Both the position numbers and the translations under genes were made by a program. A stretch of DNA of 64,000 nucleotides from Pohlia nutans (taxonomy: Eukaryota > Streptophyta > Bryopsida > Bryales > Mniaceae), in the NCBI GenBank assembly GCA_022496805.1, contig CM040088.1:43799436-43863435 (forward strand). Direction: 5' to 3'. Below are positions 22,944 through 35,059 of this stretch, one piece after another. The notes below the pieces were generated by a model that worked only from the letters and a program-made list of their open reading frames with translations, had not been told where the DNA came from and did not search any database. The first letter of the stretch is position 1; the number at the start of each line of letters is the position of its first letter.

Positions 22944-23261
22944 TGATTAAATTGCCTTGTGTACAATTAAGGTGGTGATCACGGGTGAGCACTTGCTCGG
23001 AAGGCAATGCTTGATATCTAGGTTGTTACATTTTCCCCAAAGTAGCAGCACGTGAACTTGGTCGACTGAACCCCGAACCCTGACCCCAGTATTGATAGGA
23101 AGGTGTGCTTGAGCTCTGCTACTAGTGTGCTTTTTGAAAAACTGTTGGGCTTTTTGTGAGCAGGATGTGCGTGCGAACACACTGTTCAAGTCTCCATGGC
23201 CTGTCTACCCTTTGTTATCCGTGCTCTTGTGCCCTCATGGAGGACGTAGTGGACAAATTAG

Positions 23262-26200
23262 GTGTTTATCGACATCATCGGTTTGGAGAAGATCATCCAC
23301 GCGTGCCGAAGCTCCAGGTGTGTGACAGGCTCTCGTGGAATGAGGTGGATGGGATTTGTCTTCCCCGGAGAGAACGTGACTGATACGAAGTGTGTTGCAC
23401 TTGCCTCAGACAAAGCTGAGCGGACTGAAGAACTTTGGGAAGAGTACTTTGCGGATCCTTCCCAGTGGTGGGACAACAGAGTTGACAAGGTATCCCAGGA
23501 CTGCCAGTGGGTGGATGCTAGAAAGTGGATGTTAGCCTTGGATCAGACACGTGAGGTGGATATTTCTTAGTTGTACAAAGGATGTGGGCAGTAGGCAAGC
23601 ATAGGTATTGCGCTTTGTGTACTTTGGAGTGGAGTCTGATCACTGGAGTGTTGAAAAAATTGTTGTCCTTGATTGTTGAGTGTTGGGTGCAGATTAACCG
23701 GGCTTAAATATGCGTCACATGTTGCATATTTGATGGTGGGTTGTGGTGCCTACAGAGGAACCCCAGATCACCTGACTTCAAACATAAGGTGACAAGAGAA
23801 GCGCTGTGGCTAGATGGCTGGAAAACTCCAACTTGGGTGAAGGCAAGACTCAAATTAGTCTCTCAGGGCACATCACATTCTCATGCTGTTGGTAGTAAGC
23901 ACATTTGGAGCACAAGTACCACAAGCGAAGCGCTTGCTGTTATGGAGAATCTACTCCAACAAGGCATCACTATAGACTCGTCCATGTTTGTTGAAGTTTT
24001 GAAGCGGTGCTTGAAGCAGAAAGACCTTATGGCGGCCAAGCAGGCTCATGACTGCATCATCAAGAGTGGAATGGAGCAAAATGTATATGTGGCGAACAAC
24101 CTTTTGAGTGTGTACATCAGATGTGGGAGGCTGCAGGATGCACGCCAAGTGTTTGATAAACTTCTGAACAAGAACGTTTATAGTTGGACCATCATGGTTG
24201 GAGGTTATGCTCAGCACAATTGTGCTAAAGATGCACTGGAAGTTTTCAATCAAATGCGCCAAGAAGGTGTGCAGCCAGATGAAGTTAGTTACTTGAGCAT
24301 CCTGAAGGCATTTGCCAGTCCAGCGGCTTTGAAATGGGGAAAAGAGCTTCATGCGCTCATCAGACACGATGGCCTTGAATCAAATGTGCGTGTAGCTACT
24401 GCGCTTGTTCACATGTATGCGAAGAGTGGCAGTATCGATGATGCGCGACTGGTATTTGACAGAATGGAGGAGCATGACGTCATCACATGGAACGTTATGA
24501 TTGGTGGACTTGCAGACCATGGACGCGGGTGTGAGGCCTATGAATGTTTCCTTCGAATGCGAAGAGAGGGCTGTGTACCAAATGCAATCACATATCTGAG
24601 CATTTTGAATGCATGTGCAAGTGCAGGTGCGTTAGAGTGGGTGAAGGACGTGCACAGCCATATCCTGGCAGATGGACTGGAGTCGGATATGCGCTTGGCG
24701 AGTGCGCTCGTTCACATGTATGCAAAGAGTGGCAGCATCGATGATGCTGTACGAGTTTTTGACAGAATGGAGGAACGTGATGTGGTCACATGGAACGTGA
24801 TGATTGGTGCACTTGCAGACCATGGACGTGGGCATGAGGCATATAAATGTTTCCTTCGAATGCGAAGAGAGGGCTGTGTACCAGACGCAATCGCGTATGT
24901 GAGCATTTTGAATGCATGTGCAAGTGCGGGTGCGTTAGAGTGGGTGAAGGACGTGCACAGCCATATCCTGGCAGATGGACTGGAGTCGGTTATGCGCTTG
25001 GGGAGTGCCCTCGTTCACATGTATGCAAAGAGTGGCAGCATGGATGATGCGGTACGAGTTTTTGACAGAATGGAGGAACGTGATGTGGTCACATGGAACG
25101 TGATGATTGGTGGACTTGCAGACCATGCACATGGGCATGAGACATATGAATGTTTCCTTCGAATGCGAAGAGAGGGCTGTGTACCTAACGCAATCACGTA
25201 TGTGAGCATTTTGAATGCATGTGCAAGTGCGGGTGCGTTAGAGTGGGTGAAGGACGTGCACAGCCATATCCTGGCAGATGGATTGGAGTCGGATTTGTGT
25301 GTGGCAAGTGCGCTCGTTCACATGTATGCAAAGAGTGACAGCATCGATGATGCTGTACGAGTTTTTGACAGAATGGAGGAACGTGATGTCATCACATGGA
25401 GCGTGATGATTGGTGGACTTGCAGACCATGGACGTGGGCATGAGGCATATGAATGTTTCCTTCGAATGCGAAGAGAGGGCTGTGTACCAAACGCAATCAC
25501 GTATGTGAGCATTTTGAATGCATGTGCAAGTGCGGATGCGTTAGAGTGGGTGAAGGACGTGCACAGCCATATCCTGGCAGATGGATTGGAGTCGGATTTG
25601 CGTGTAGCTAATGCGATTATTCACATGTATGCAAAGAGTGGCAGCATCGATGATGCTGTACGAGTTTTTGACAGAATGGAGGAACGTGATGTGGTCACAT
25701 GGAACGTGATGATTGGTGCACTTGCAGACCATGGACTTGGGCATGAGGCATATGAATGTTTCCTTCGAATGCGAAGAGAGGGCTGTGTACCAAACGCAAT
25801 CACGTATGTGAGCATTTTGAATGCATGTGCAAGTGCGGGTGCGTTAGGGTGGGTGAAAGACGTGCACAGCCATATTCTGGCAGATGGATTGGAGTCGGAT
25901 TTGCGTGTAGCTAATGCGATTATTTACATGTATGCAAAGAGTGGCTGCATGGATGATGCTGTACGAGTTTTTGACAGAATGGAAGAACGTGATGTGGTCA
26001 CATGGAACGTGATGATTGGTGGACTTGCAGACCATGGACTTGGGCATGAGGCATATGAATGTTTCCTTCGAATGCGAAGAGAGGGCTGTGTACCAGACGC
26101 AATCACGTATGTGAGCATTTTGAATGCATGTGCAAGTGCGGGTCCGTTAGAGTGGGTGAAGGACGTGCACAGCCATATCCTGGCAGATGGATTGGAGTCG

Positions 26201-27220
26201 GATTTGCGCGTGGCGAGTGCGCTTGTTCACATGTATGCAAAGAGTGGCAGCATCGATGATGCTGTACGAGTTTTTGACAGAATGGAGGAACGTGATGTCA
26301 TCACATGGAGCGTGATGATTGGTGGACTTGCAGACCATGGACGTGGACACGAAGCCCTGGAAGTCTTTAGAAGACTGATTGCTGATGGTGTGAAACCTGA
26401 CGATTACTCATTTGTGGCAGTGTTGTCGGCATGTAGTCATGCAGGCCTTGTTGATGAAGGCCGTCGGCTCTTTCGGGTTATGATGCAGGATTATGGCATG
26501 GAACCTACTGTGATTCATTATGGTTGCATGGTGGATCTTCTTGGGCGGGCAGGAAACTTAGAGGAAGCAAAGCTCTTTATTGATGACATGCTAGTTGAAG
26601 CAGGTGCAGCTACTTGGGGAGCCTTGCTTGGTGCTTGTAGAAGTCATGGTAATGTGGAGTTGGGCGAACTTGCTGCTAAAGAGGTTCTGAAGTTGGAACC
26701 GGAGGGGGCTGCTCCATACGTGCTCCTCTCGAACATCTATGCTGCCGCTGGCCAGTGGGATCAGGTGTCTTCAATACGGTGTATGATGCAGGAAAGAGGT
26801 ATTCGCAAGGAGCCAGGGATTAGCTGGATTGAGATTAATAACAAGATTCATCGCTTTGTTGTAGGAGATACCTCTCACCCAGAAGCAAAGCAGATCTATG
26901 CTGTGCTGGATAACTTGACCAAAAAGTTAAGGGCTGAAGGTTACATTCCTGATACTCGGCTTGTCTTGCGCAATATTGATGAGGAGGACAAAGAACTTGC
27001 TCTTTGCTCTCACAGTGAAAAGCTAGCTATTGCTTATGGCATGATGCACACGCCTGTTGAAAAGCCAATTCGTGTATACAAGAATCTTCGGGTGTGTTCA
27101 GATTGCCATACAGCAACCAAGTTCATCTCTAAGGTGACTGGACAGGAGATTGTGGCCAGGGATGCCAATCGCTTTCACCACTTCAAAGATGGCGTCTGCT
27201 CTTGTGGTGATTATTGGTAA
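23262..27220 (+). CDS. OSB-type PDF motif fused to PPR-DYW RNA-editing protein
   Basis: Exon A (frame open from 23262, coding at least from about 23412 to 23489) ends EELWEEYFADPSQWWDNR then VDK at an AAG/GTATCC donor. Exon B starts at 23756 after CCTACAG and reads RNPRSPDFKHK then EALWLD and WVKARL. Joined in phase 0 they form one complete PDF motif, the ssDNA-binding module of plant organellar OSB proteins. Exon B then encodes PPR motifs in P-L-S order, including seven S-P-L cycles of 101 residues, E and E+ motifs, the PG box (GISWIEI) and a DYW deaminase (SHSEKLA with the HxE zinc site, CSDCH, CSCGDYW) ending exactly at TAA 27220. DYW proteins convert C to U in organellar transcripts. The gene is open over 1,155 codons in exon B, so it is probably functional. 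Upstream exons, and whether an OB fold is present, are unresolved. Confidence 0.85.
23490..23755 (+). other. Intron inside the PDF motif
   Basis: GTATCC at 23490 and TGGTGCCTACAG ending at 23755 bound a 266-nt intron. Splicing restores the continuous motif WWDNRVDK-RNPRSPDFKHK, which is strong evidence for both sites. Confidence 0.85.
24385..26345 (+). repeat. Intragenic 303-bp tandem repeats coding S-P-L PPR triplets
   Basis: Seven consecutive units, each exactly 303 bp (101 codons), nearly identical in DNA. Each unit encodes an S motif (ALVHMYAKSGSIDDA), a P motif (VVTWNVMIGGLADHG to CVPN/D) and an L motif (SILNACASAGALEW). Differences concentrate at PPR code positions; see findings. Confidence 0.95.
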
Positions 27221-28712
27221 CGGGGTTGGAAATTTTCAGAGTGAAAGTTGTCGGGAGATGTGCAAGACGCTAGAAAGTGCGGCATTGGTATTAGTTACAT
27301 GGTTTGCCATTCGTTTTATCTTTGCATGTTCTTGGAGTTTTCAACTTCGTGTCTTTATTAAATAGTATCGGTTGGTTCGCAATTAATTGTCTCGATGATG
27401 ATTGAATGAGATAGTTTGTTTTTGTTTATGTTTATTTTCTACAGTTGGTTTTTCGGGTTTGTTGGTTGTTTATGAACAAAATGGAAGTTTATTCTTTTGA
27501 GAAATAACATATAGTGGAAATTGACATGGTTCTTTGAGCAGAGCTTGCTGATTGTATGGTGTGTTTTTTTTCTTGTCTTTTGGGAAGGAGCTATACTGAG
27601 GAGAAGAGGTTCTGCAACTTTAAGTTGTTTAAACCCTAAACCTTTGAACCCTAACTTGAAAATGTTATGCTTGATAACCAGAGGTACCATGTACTAGTCT
27701 TGAGTGGTGTATTATTGTATTCAACAAAGCAAGGTGCAAATCCAATATTGTTCCAGCTCCTTAATCTGTGCCCTCGAGTCCCGCTTCTTGTTTTCCTAGG
27801 TCACTGCATTGAATGCAATGAAAGTGTACACCAAGTGAGGCAGAGTGGTGAAATTGGGAGCTTTGCATGAGGGTGAGAAATCTTGTTTTTGATCAATATG
27901 AATGGAGACTAGAGATGATCATACTACTACACACTTCAGTGCATTCACTACTTGTATTGTAGATGATAGTACTCCAAAATCCTATACTACAGTAATTGGA
28001 TGTTATATACCTGTACTAAAAAGTGCTAAAAAGTTAGCACTCATGAACTTATTGGTTATCATCTACATGAGTAATGAATCCAAATTACATTCAGTAAATA
28101 GTATAGGTGCTTTATTTGCTAAATCTACTATTTTATTGTCTTATAAAAATCAAATACAACTAAATTAGTGTTCTTTAAGAGTGCATCATAGTATACTCAC
28201 ATCCACAATGTCTTGATCCTTTCAAAAGATATTGTGAATTTTTTATTGACATAATTTTATTACAATTCAAGTAGCGACTCTAGCGTGAGGCTAAAATGGA
28301 GAGCAATACTTACATTCAAGGTTTCCAACATCCAACTTCCATGTCCACTGTTGCAACCATTCCACACTACAATCACCACACGTGTAATTGCGAGTAATAA
28401 CATGAAGAAATCTTGATGCTACCCAACCCGCCTCGCGAATATAGTGAAAAACCTACGGACCCTTAGAAACGCAATCATCATATCTCCCACAATGGCAACA
28501 CAGAACCAAGAGTTCTCCTTATCGAAGAAGAGAAACGGAGAAGTTCAAAAGCAACAAGGATTCGAAGGTGAACAAACGAGTTTAAGAGGCATCACCACAG
28601 AGCTATACAAGAGTAAAAGAGAAGTTCCAATGCCAATGCAACATCGAGGAAGCGAAAAATAAATGTTTGGGAGAACGTTGCGTGATTCTGGCGGGGAGAG
28701 AAACGATGACCC
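27221..28712. other. 3' flank and AT-rich intergenic DNA, no gene seen
   Basis: The first 300 bp probably hold the 3' UTR of the PPR gene. The remainder has short frames without domains. A CCCTAAACC pair lies near 27633. Confidence 0.5.
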
Positions 28713-29635
28713 TATGGGTAGAAAGATTAAGAATGCAGTGCATTCGGTGTATTTGGATACACCGGCCATAGAAAGGAAAACACCGATGTAACTGGCCCTT
28801 TGGAAATGCACGTCAATTTTTTTCAAAACTACTCTGATTTCAGAGTTTCTTGGGCCTATCTTTACTGATTTTTTGCGCTCATTCCAAATCTCTATCTTCC
28901 ATGGTCAAATTCCTCGCCACTCGATCTCTACAGCCCATTTTGGACGCTGTTTTGCACGCTGGACACGTATTTAACTTCCGCGACCCATATTTCGTGCACT
29001 TCTTGTCTGATTGTCCTCTTTCTTAGCTCCATCCCGTGCGCTTTTTCGTGCTCTTTCCATCGGTATGGGGGTGGACCGCTGATTCCATAGGTAGGGAGAA
29101 CGGGAATGCTCGGACACACCGGGTTACTTGGACACACCCCGGTTACAAAGGAAAACACCGGTGTACCCGGCCCTTTGCAAATGCACGTAAAATTTTCAAA
29201 AATGCTCCAATTCAGGAATGTCTGGTGCTGATTGTGCGTGCGTTTTTCGATAGGAATCAATTGGTGGAAGGCTGGTTGTGTAATTCTTCCCGAGTGGAAC
29301 GTTGGATGGAGGGTGTTTGGGGGTGTGTGGGGGCGTCTGATGATAGTTTCATTGACTCATCATCGAACTTTGAATTTGAATGGGGTTGGTGTTGGATTCG
29401 GCACTGAAATTTCCGGAAATGTTGCAATAATTATAGAAGGTTTCATGGTGGAGTCAGTGCTTTTGAGAGATAATAAAAGTATGTCAAATCCATCGAGCGG
29501 AGCGAGAAGGGTTTGACTGTGTCAGAGCGGAGGGTCCGATAGGACCCGAAGCCCGTCACGTGTTAGAGTGGACTCAAAACGACGACAAGGGGGGATGATC
29601 GGGGTTGATATCATTCACTTTTGGGTAGTATAGCG
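28713..29635 (+). mobile_element. Family R copy (two units plus terminal module)
   Basis: Begins CTATGGGTAGAAAG, followed by CATTCGGTGTATTTGGA, ACACCGATGT and the block from TCAGAGTTTCTTGGGC to TTTCCATCGGTATG. A second unit starts near 29080. The module from CAAATCCATCGAGCGGAG to TTTTGGGTAGTATAG ends it. Nearly collinear with 52440-53352. Confidence 0.85.
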
Positions 29636-29704
29636 AATGTAGAACGGAGATTTCAAAGACGGAAATTTTGTGTTGAAATGGCGTCTGTGCCAGTTCTATG
29701 GAAT

Positions 29705-29925
29705 GAGCTCCGTTCCGTTCCGTTCCGTGCCGTTCCGTTCCTGCAGTGCCGTTCCGTTCCTGCAGTGCCGTTCCGTTCCTGCAGTGCCGTTCCGTTCCTG
29801 CAGTGCCTTTCCGTTCCTAGAGTGCAGTTCCGTTCCTGGAGTGCCGTTCCGTTCCTGTAGTTCCGTTCCGTTCCTGCAGTTTCTGCAGTTCCTGCAGTTC
29901 CGTTCCATTCCATTCCGAGAGAGGA
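29705..29925. repeat. Minisatellite, TTCCGTTCCTGCAGTGCCG unit
   Basis: About nine tandem 19-bp units, then TTCTGCAG variants. Long frames across it are only a product of the repeat. Confidence 0.9.
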
Positions 29926-29984
29926 GTGCAGTTCCGTAGTACAGGTCAAAATAGGATAGTGAGTTCCATTCGCAGTGTTAGTTC

Positions 29985-30370
29985 TGTAGGTGAAACTGGT
30001 GTTGGAATCGGTATTGAGATTTGCGGAAATGTTGCAATAATTATGGAAGGTTTCATGGTAGAGTACTTTTGAGAGATAATAAAAGTATGTTAAACCCATC
30101 GTGCGGAGCGAAAAGGGTTTGACGGTGTAAGGGCGGAGGGTCCGGTAGGACCCGAAGCCCGTCATGTGTTAGGGTCGACTGGAAACGACGACAACGGGGG
30201 GATGATCGGGGTTGATATCATTCACTTTTGAGTAGTATAGCCATACATCGGATCTCATCTTGAAAATCAAAAATCGAACCCGGACCGGTCTAGGGTTTAG
30301 GGTTTGATATAAGGGCGGTTTAGGGTTCGGGTTAGGGTTTAGGGTTTAGGGTCACAAAGGGTTTAGGGTG
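29985..30370 (+). repeat. Partial R copy and telomere-like repeats
   Basis: 29990-30245 repeats the R segment from GTGTTGGAATCGG to the terminal GTAGTATAG. 30285-30370 is a run of TTTAGGG units, partly degenerate. Confidence 0.75.
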
Positions 30371-30518
30371 TGATTATGATGGTTTAAGGAATTGGATGAT
30401 CCATTGGACCGTCCGTTGACTAAAGGTTTTCTTGACAACGCATTGTGGGTTCATCACGGTTTTAGGATGCGGTTTAGGATGAGGGTTTGAAGCCAGATGC
30501 TAAAGAAGGTTAGAGAGA

Positions 30519-30677
30519 GTGGGTTTTGGAAGAAACATGGTGTATACAGAGATCGTGTCGGTGCGCCTCGTTCGGGGTCTAGAATTTAGGGTGTTTGGGG
30601 GTGTGTGGGGGTGTCCAATAACAATTTCGCCGACTCATCATCGAACTTTGAATGTGGATGCGGTTGGTGTTGGATTC
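30519..30677 (+). repeat. Fragment of R interrupted by E
   Basis: GTTTGGGGGTGTGTGGGGG to GTTGGTGTTGGATTC matches R at 29310-29400 and 53030-53115. E begins directly after it. Confidence 0.65.
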
Positions 30678-31140
30678 AGGGTTGTTCATCGTGTCGTGTC
30701 GGACAGAAATCCCGGCACAATGTCGTGTCATGCCGACATGATGTCATGCCGACATTATGCCGGATCATGTCGGGATCATGCCGGCCCTGTTTTTTACCAG
30801 GTAACTTTTTTTTTACTTTTACCTTCTCTATCGCCACGTCAATATCTGACGTGGATTAGTGTATGATGTGGGCTTCTGGTGAAATCAGGGTACTTCAGTA
30901 AGTTTTGTTGGTTTTTACCCCCTCTCATCCCCCCCGTGTGCCCCCTCCGACTGCCCCTCCGTGTGCCCCCTCCGACTGCCCTCTCCGTCTGCCCCCTTCG
31001 TCTGCCCCCTCCGTCTGCCCCCTCCGTCTGCCCCCCTCCGTCTGCCCCCCTCCGTCTGCCCCACCCCGACTGCTTCATCCCGACTGTCCCTGCCCAACTG
31101 CTTTCTTTCGCATAAATTTTCCCTCCCTCCCCCTCCCCCC
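30678..31140 (+). mobile_element. Dispersed repeat E, copy 1
   Basis: Starts AGGGTTGTTCATC, the same end as the copies at 51333 (reverse) and 63015. Next come short inverted blocks of CATGTCG/CGACATG, a CCAGGTAACTTT segment, and a C/T-rich array of CCGTCTGCCCCCT units (30925-31090). No protein is encoded; the long frames through the array are low complexity. Confidence 0.7.
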
Positions 31141-31157
31141 CGGGAATGTATCCACTC

Positions 31158-31530
31158 TCATGCTGCCTCTTGAGGGTCCCTGCATTCTTCAGTCTCATGA
31201 TTGCATGACACCTCTGAACTACAATCGCACTTCAAGCTTACTTCAATTTCCTTCGGTGGTAATGTTGTCCTCTTGAAAACAGGTCGCTTCAGCAATGACG
31301 TGTATGTACTACTACTGGTGAAATTTTCACCGTACGCCTTCATTGGGAAAGGAACAAGTTTGAATTGGTGTGGCTTAGGTCCAAATCTCCCATGCTGTGG
31401 TTTCATAGATGGTTGCCATGGTTTCCAGTACGAAACCTTAGGCTCAACATGCATCACGTTCTTCACTAGGGATAGGAGCCCCCCCTCTCGCTTGTCCTCA
31501 TGCAATTCCCTGTGACTCTCCACTGCAAAA
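31158..31530 (-). CDS. Unrecognised exon, minus strand
   Basis: A good acceptor (TTTATCTTTATTTTTGCAG, at about 31531) opens a frame ending near 31158: HRELHEDKREGG, then VSYWKPWQPSMKPQHGRFG, then PHQFKLVPFPMKAYGENF, STYTSLLKRP and a Cys-containing tail (CDCSSEVSCNHETEE). The composition is protein-like. The repeated 'KP...F.PM...STYT' spacing faintly recalls the Mn repeats of SAXO microtubule proteins, which would fit a plant with swimming sperm, but this is a guess. No 5' exon is identified. Confidence 0.35.
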
Positions 31531-31579
31531 ATAAAGATAAAACTCTGTTCAACGAGCCTATATATTAGTGGGTGACTGC

Positions 31580-31790
31580 CCCCCAATTATCCGACGCAGT
31601 CCCCCGACTGCCATACTCGACTACCCCGACTGCCCTGACTGCCAAACTCGACTGCCCCGATTGCCCTGACTGCCCGACTGCCTAAGCCGACTGCCTTTAA
31701 TTCAGGTTGCGCCTGCCCCGTCTGCCCAGTCTGCCCCGACTGCCCCTTCCGACTGCTCCAACCTCTTGCCGTCTGCCAGGCCGGGACTGC
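31580..31790 (+). repeat. CCGACTGCC array
   Basis: More than a dozen copies of (C/G)CCGACTGCC or CCGTCTGCC with short spacers, upstream of the hAT gene. Confidence 0.85.
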
Positions 31791-31834
31791 AACCCATGCG
31801 TGTGAAATGCATAAATGTCAGAAATTTTGCACCT

Positions 31835-32036
31835 TTCATTGCCCAACTTATCATAGTGTTGTCTTGAGACTAGGGTTCAACTTGAACTATTGCATGAGAC
31901 CCGTTGATTGAGTTGGGTCCAATTTGTGTTTGCACCATTCATTGCCCAACTTATCATAGTGTTGTCTCGAGACTGTGGTTCAACCTGAACCATTGTATGA
32001 GACCCGTTGATTGAGTTGGGTTCAATTTACGTTGCA
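31835..32036 (+). repeat. Tandem duplication upstream of the hAT gene
   Basis: A segment of about 93 bp from CATTGCCCAACTTATCATAG to GAGTTGGGTYCAATTT occurs twice, starting near 31838 and 31939. It ends in a TTACGTTGCAG acceptor-like site at 32036, so it may belong to a 5' UTR intron. Confidence 0.8.
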
Positions 32037-32060
32037 GGTGGAGACAGTTTTAGGGTAACG

Positions 32061-35042
32061 ATGCCGAGGCGTATAGAGGAATGGGATAAGTGGTTCAAAG
32101 ATTTGGGTGTGCCGCCGGGTTTAAAGACAAGGAGAGTGGAATGTGTGTACTGCATGAAGAAGTTCCAATACCGAGCTGATAGGATGCTTTCTCATTTGGG
32201 CTATAAAAATGGACAAGGTCCAACGGATGTTGGAGCGTGCCCCAAAGTTCCACCCAATATCAGGGCACTCTTTGTTGGCTGTGGAGGATTACTTCCTGAG
32301 CCTTTCGAAATTATTGATAATGTGGGGAATGTGGAGCCTCGAATGGGAGAACTATTACTCCCTGAGATTGATCATGTTATGCCAGAGGGTACTGAAGTTG
32401 CGAATGAAAACCCTCCATTGTTGTCGTCGCAAAATTCTACTCCTAGTGGAATCTTCCCTCCAAGTGCGCATGTGCGAGCCAACTTTGGAGGAAGGGGTCT
32501 TCGTCAATTATCTATGCAAGAGGGTCTACAAACATCTGCAAAATTGACTTTGGATAGAATTTGGTCAACGGCATTCTATGAAGCCAACATCCCTTTTAAC
32601 GTGGTGAGACATCGGTCTTTCGTCAACGCTGTTAAACAAACTGCAGCTATGAAATTGACCTACAAACCTCCTTCATACTACGCCATGCGAACGTCTTTCT
32701 TGAAGGCTAGACGGGCACAACTGGAGGTTGAGGTCAATGCTAAAACAAAAGACTCCATACGCAAGTACGGTGTAACAGTTTGTTCAGATGGATGGGGCAA
32801 TGTTCAGAATCGGCCCCTTCTGAATGTACTCATGTGTTGCTCCGTCGGTGATACATTTCTCGGATCCATTGATACGACGGGCAATAAAAAGGATGCAGCG
32901 TATATCGCTGAACAAATGTACGTACATATCAATAGAGTAGGTCCCACCAATGTTGTGCAAGTCTGCACCGACAATGCAAGTAGTATGGTGGCAGCGGGCC
33001 GCATATTGACCCAAAGACATCCTCACTTGTATTTTCAAGGTTGCGGTGCTCACATCCTTGACTTGCTTATTCAAAATGGGGGTTCTGAAAGATGGGTCAA
33101 AAGCTTGGTAAAGAAGGCGAGAAAAATTTGCGTATTTGTCAAAAGGCACCATGCTACACAAGCTTTGTTTCGACTGTACTCGCCCAACCACATTCTACGC
33201 ATGCCGGCAGACACTCGTTTTGCCACCAATTTCATCATGATTGATAGACTTCTTCAAGTGAGGGCGGCTTTGGAGAGGATGATCATAGATGATGGATGGG
33301 GTGCATTCTTAATAGAATTGCGTGGAAGGGGGGGCCATGCCCACGAAACAATGGCTAACGTGCGACGTTCCATTCGTTCTAATGGGTTCTGGATTTCTTG
33401 CGAGAATTTCTTGTTCATGGTTACGCCCGTCCTCCAAGTTCTGCGGCTTTTTGATGGAAAACAACCTGCCATGGGAAAAGCATAGCTAGTTATGCATAAT
33501 TTACAAAGTCACGTTCAAAAATTTACTGACCCACCTTTCAATCTAGACGGTGAAATTGCGGAGCGTGCTCTTGACTCATTCCAAGCACGTTGGGCCATGA
33601 TGTTGACAGACCTCCAGTGGGCTGGGGGCCTTCTCAATCCATTTTTGATAGGGAATATTTCCCTGCACGAGAACCCACGTGCACGGCCAGCATTGAACCG
33701 CGTATTACGGAATTTGACTCCCGACGAAGCCTCTTACCTAGTGGGTATTACCGAGTACCAAGACTTCATTGAAAGCAGGGATGCATTCGAACGAGTACCT
33801 GCTGCTGCAAGGGCTGATTTGCCGCCTCACGAATGGTGGGATGCTTTTGGACATGGAGCACCTATACTCTCCGGTATAGCAAGACGAATATTGGCCCAAA
33901 TATGTTCGGCCTCCTCATGCGAACGCAATTGGAGTATGTACTCATTCGTTCATAACAAGGTCAGAAATCGTTTAACTCCTTCGAGAGCTGAGGATTTGGT
34001 ATTCATATACACAAACACGAGGCTCATGCGGCGAAGACGAGGTGCAACCCCTGCACAATGGAACGCATGGAACATGTACTCTGACGAAGAATCAGCAAAT
34101 GAAGATTTTGAAGATGATCCGGAATTCAACCCCGATGACAACGTCGATGGTTTGAATCATGAGGATAATGACGCAAACGATGACCCCTTCGGTGGTCAAC
34201 GTGAAGGGCATGAGTTTGATCACTTTGATGCCAATGATTCCGATGCTTCTAGAAATAGTAGCACTGAATCCGATGACTCCGACGGCCACCCTTATGATGA
34301 TGGAATTGATAGGATGAATGTCTATGATTTCAATGAAGGCAACGAGGAAAACAGAGGTGCAAGACATCTCTCTCCTTCTACGAGTGGTGAAAATGTAGTT
34401 TCTGTTCCAATAGAGACTACAGGTGCAGTCCATCCACCTAGTGTGCTACATGGCGAAGGATGTTCAGCTGATATGGAAAGTAGCCAGCCTTTGGAAGATA
34501 TTACCGATGTGGAACGACCTCTTCAAATACCATGTGAAGAGTTACTGACGGATAAAGAGACTCCCTCTGTCGTCAACACATCATCAACTCATACTGGTGG
34601 TGGAGTTGGAGCCACCCTTCTTAGTCTTAGTCAATCAAGGGCTACCGTACAAACTCGAGCAATTGGACCACCAATTACACGACCAGTTACGAGACTAAGA
34701 TTGCGTGCTGAAAATACACAGCCATCCAGTCCCTTGCATACTCCAAATCCAGTTACAACCGGAGGAGTCGGTATCAACAACACTCGAGCACGAGGACAAA
34801 AGCGGCTTTCTAATAGGGTTCCAAGGACATTTGTGGGCCTTAATGATGATACAGGACCAGTGTTAGATGCTAATACAATCAGAGATGCTTCGGGTTCACG
34901 GCCTACCAAGAAAATAGTAACTTCCAACCACGGAACACTAAGGTTACGTGATATTTCCCCTAGACTAGACGACGATATCAGTTCGAACGAGAGCAGTCTT
35001 TCAAGAGTAGAGGCACCTGACGATGCTGACTTTCAAGGGTAA
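32061..35042 (+). pseudogene. hAT-family transposase, one in-frame stop
   Basis: From ATG 32061 (MPRRIEEWDKWF): a BED-type zinc finger (CVYCMKKF, SHLGY), a linker, then a DUF659-type catalytic core with SDGWGNVQNRPLLNV, CTDNASSMVAAG and the CGAHILDLL helix. A TAG at 33483-33485 (after PAMGKA, before LVMHNLQ) interrupts it; TGG or TAY would be expected. The same frame continues through the hAT C-terminal dimerisation region (SGIARRILAQICSASSCERN, SMYSFVHNKVRNRL) and a long acidic, disordered tail to TAA 35042. Such transposases cut and paste hAT DNA in the nucleus. The single stop and otherwise intact 990 codons suggest recent loss, or two ORFs in a domesticated gene. I did not find the terminal repeats. 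Confidence 0.88.
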
Positions 35043-35059
35043 CATCTTAACACTCATCC

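Noticed and set aside
24544..26350. Repeated 64-67-codon minus-strand and 66-codon plus-strand frames
   Set aside because: They are shadows of the PPR gene and repeat every 303 bp with it.
29653..30165. 170-codon minus-strand frame, Asn/Gly/Thr-rich
   Set aside because: Translation of a minisatellite; the opposite strand is open too.
30839..31198. Gly/Arg-rich and Pro/Leu-rich frames on both strands
   Set aside because: Low-complexity translation of the CCGTCTGCCC array.
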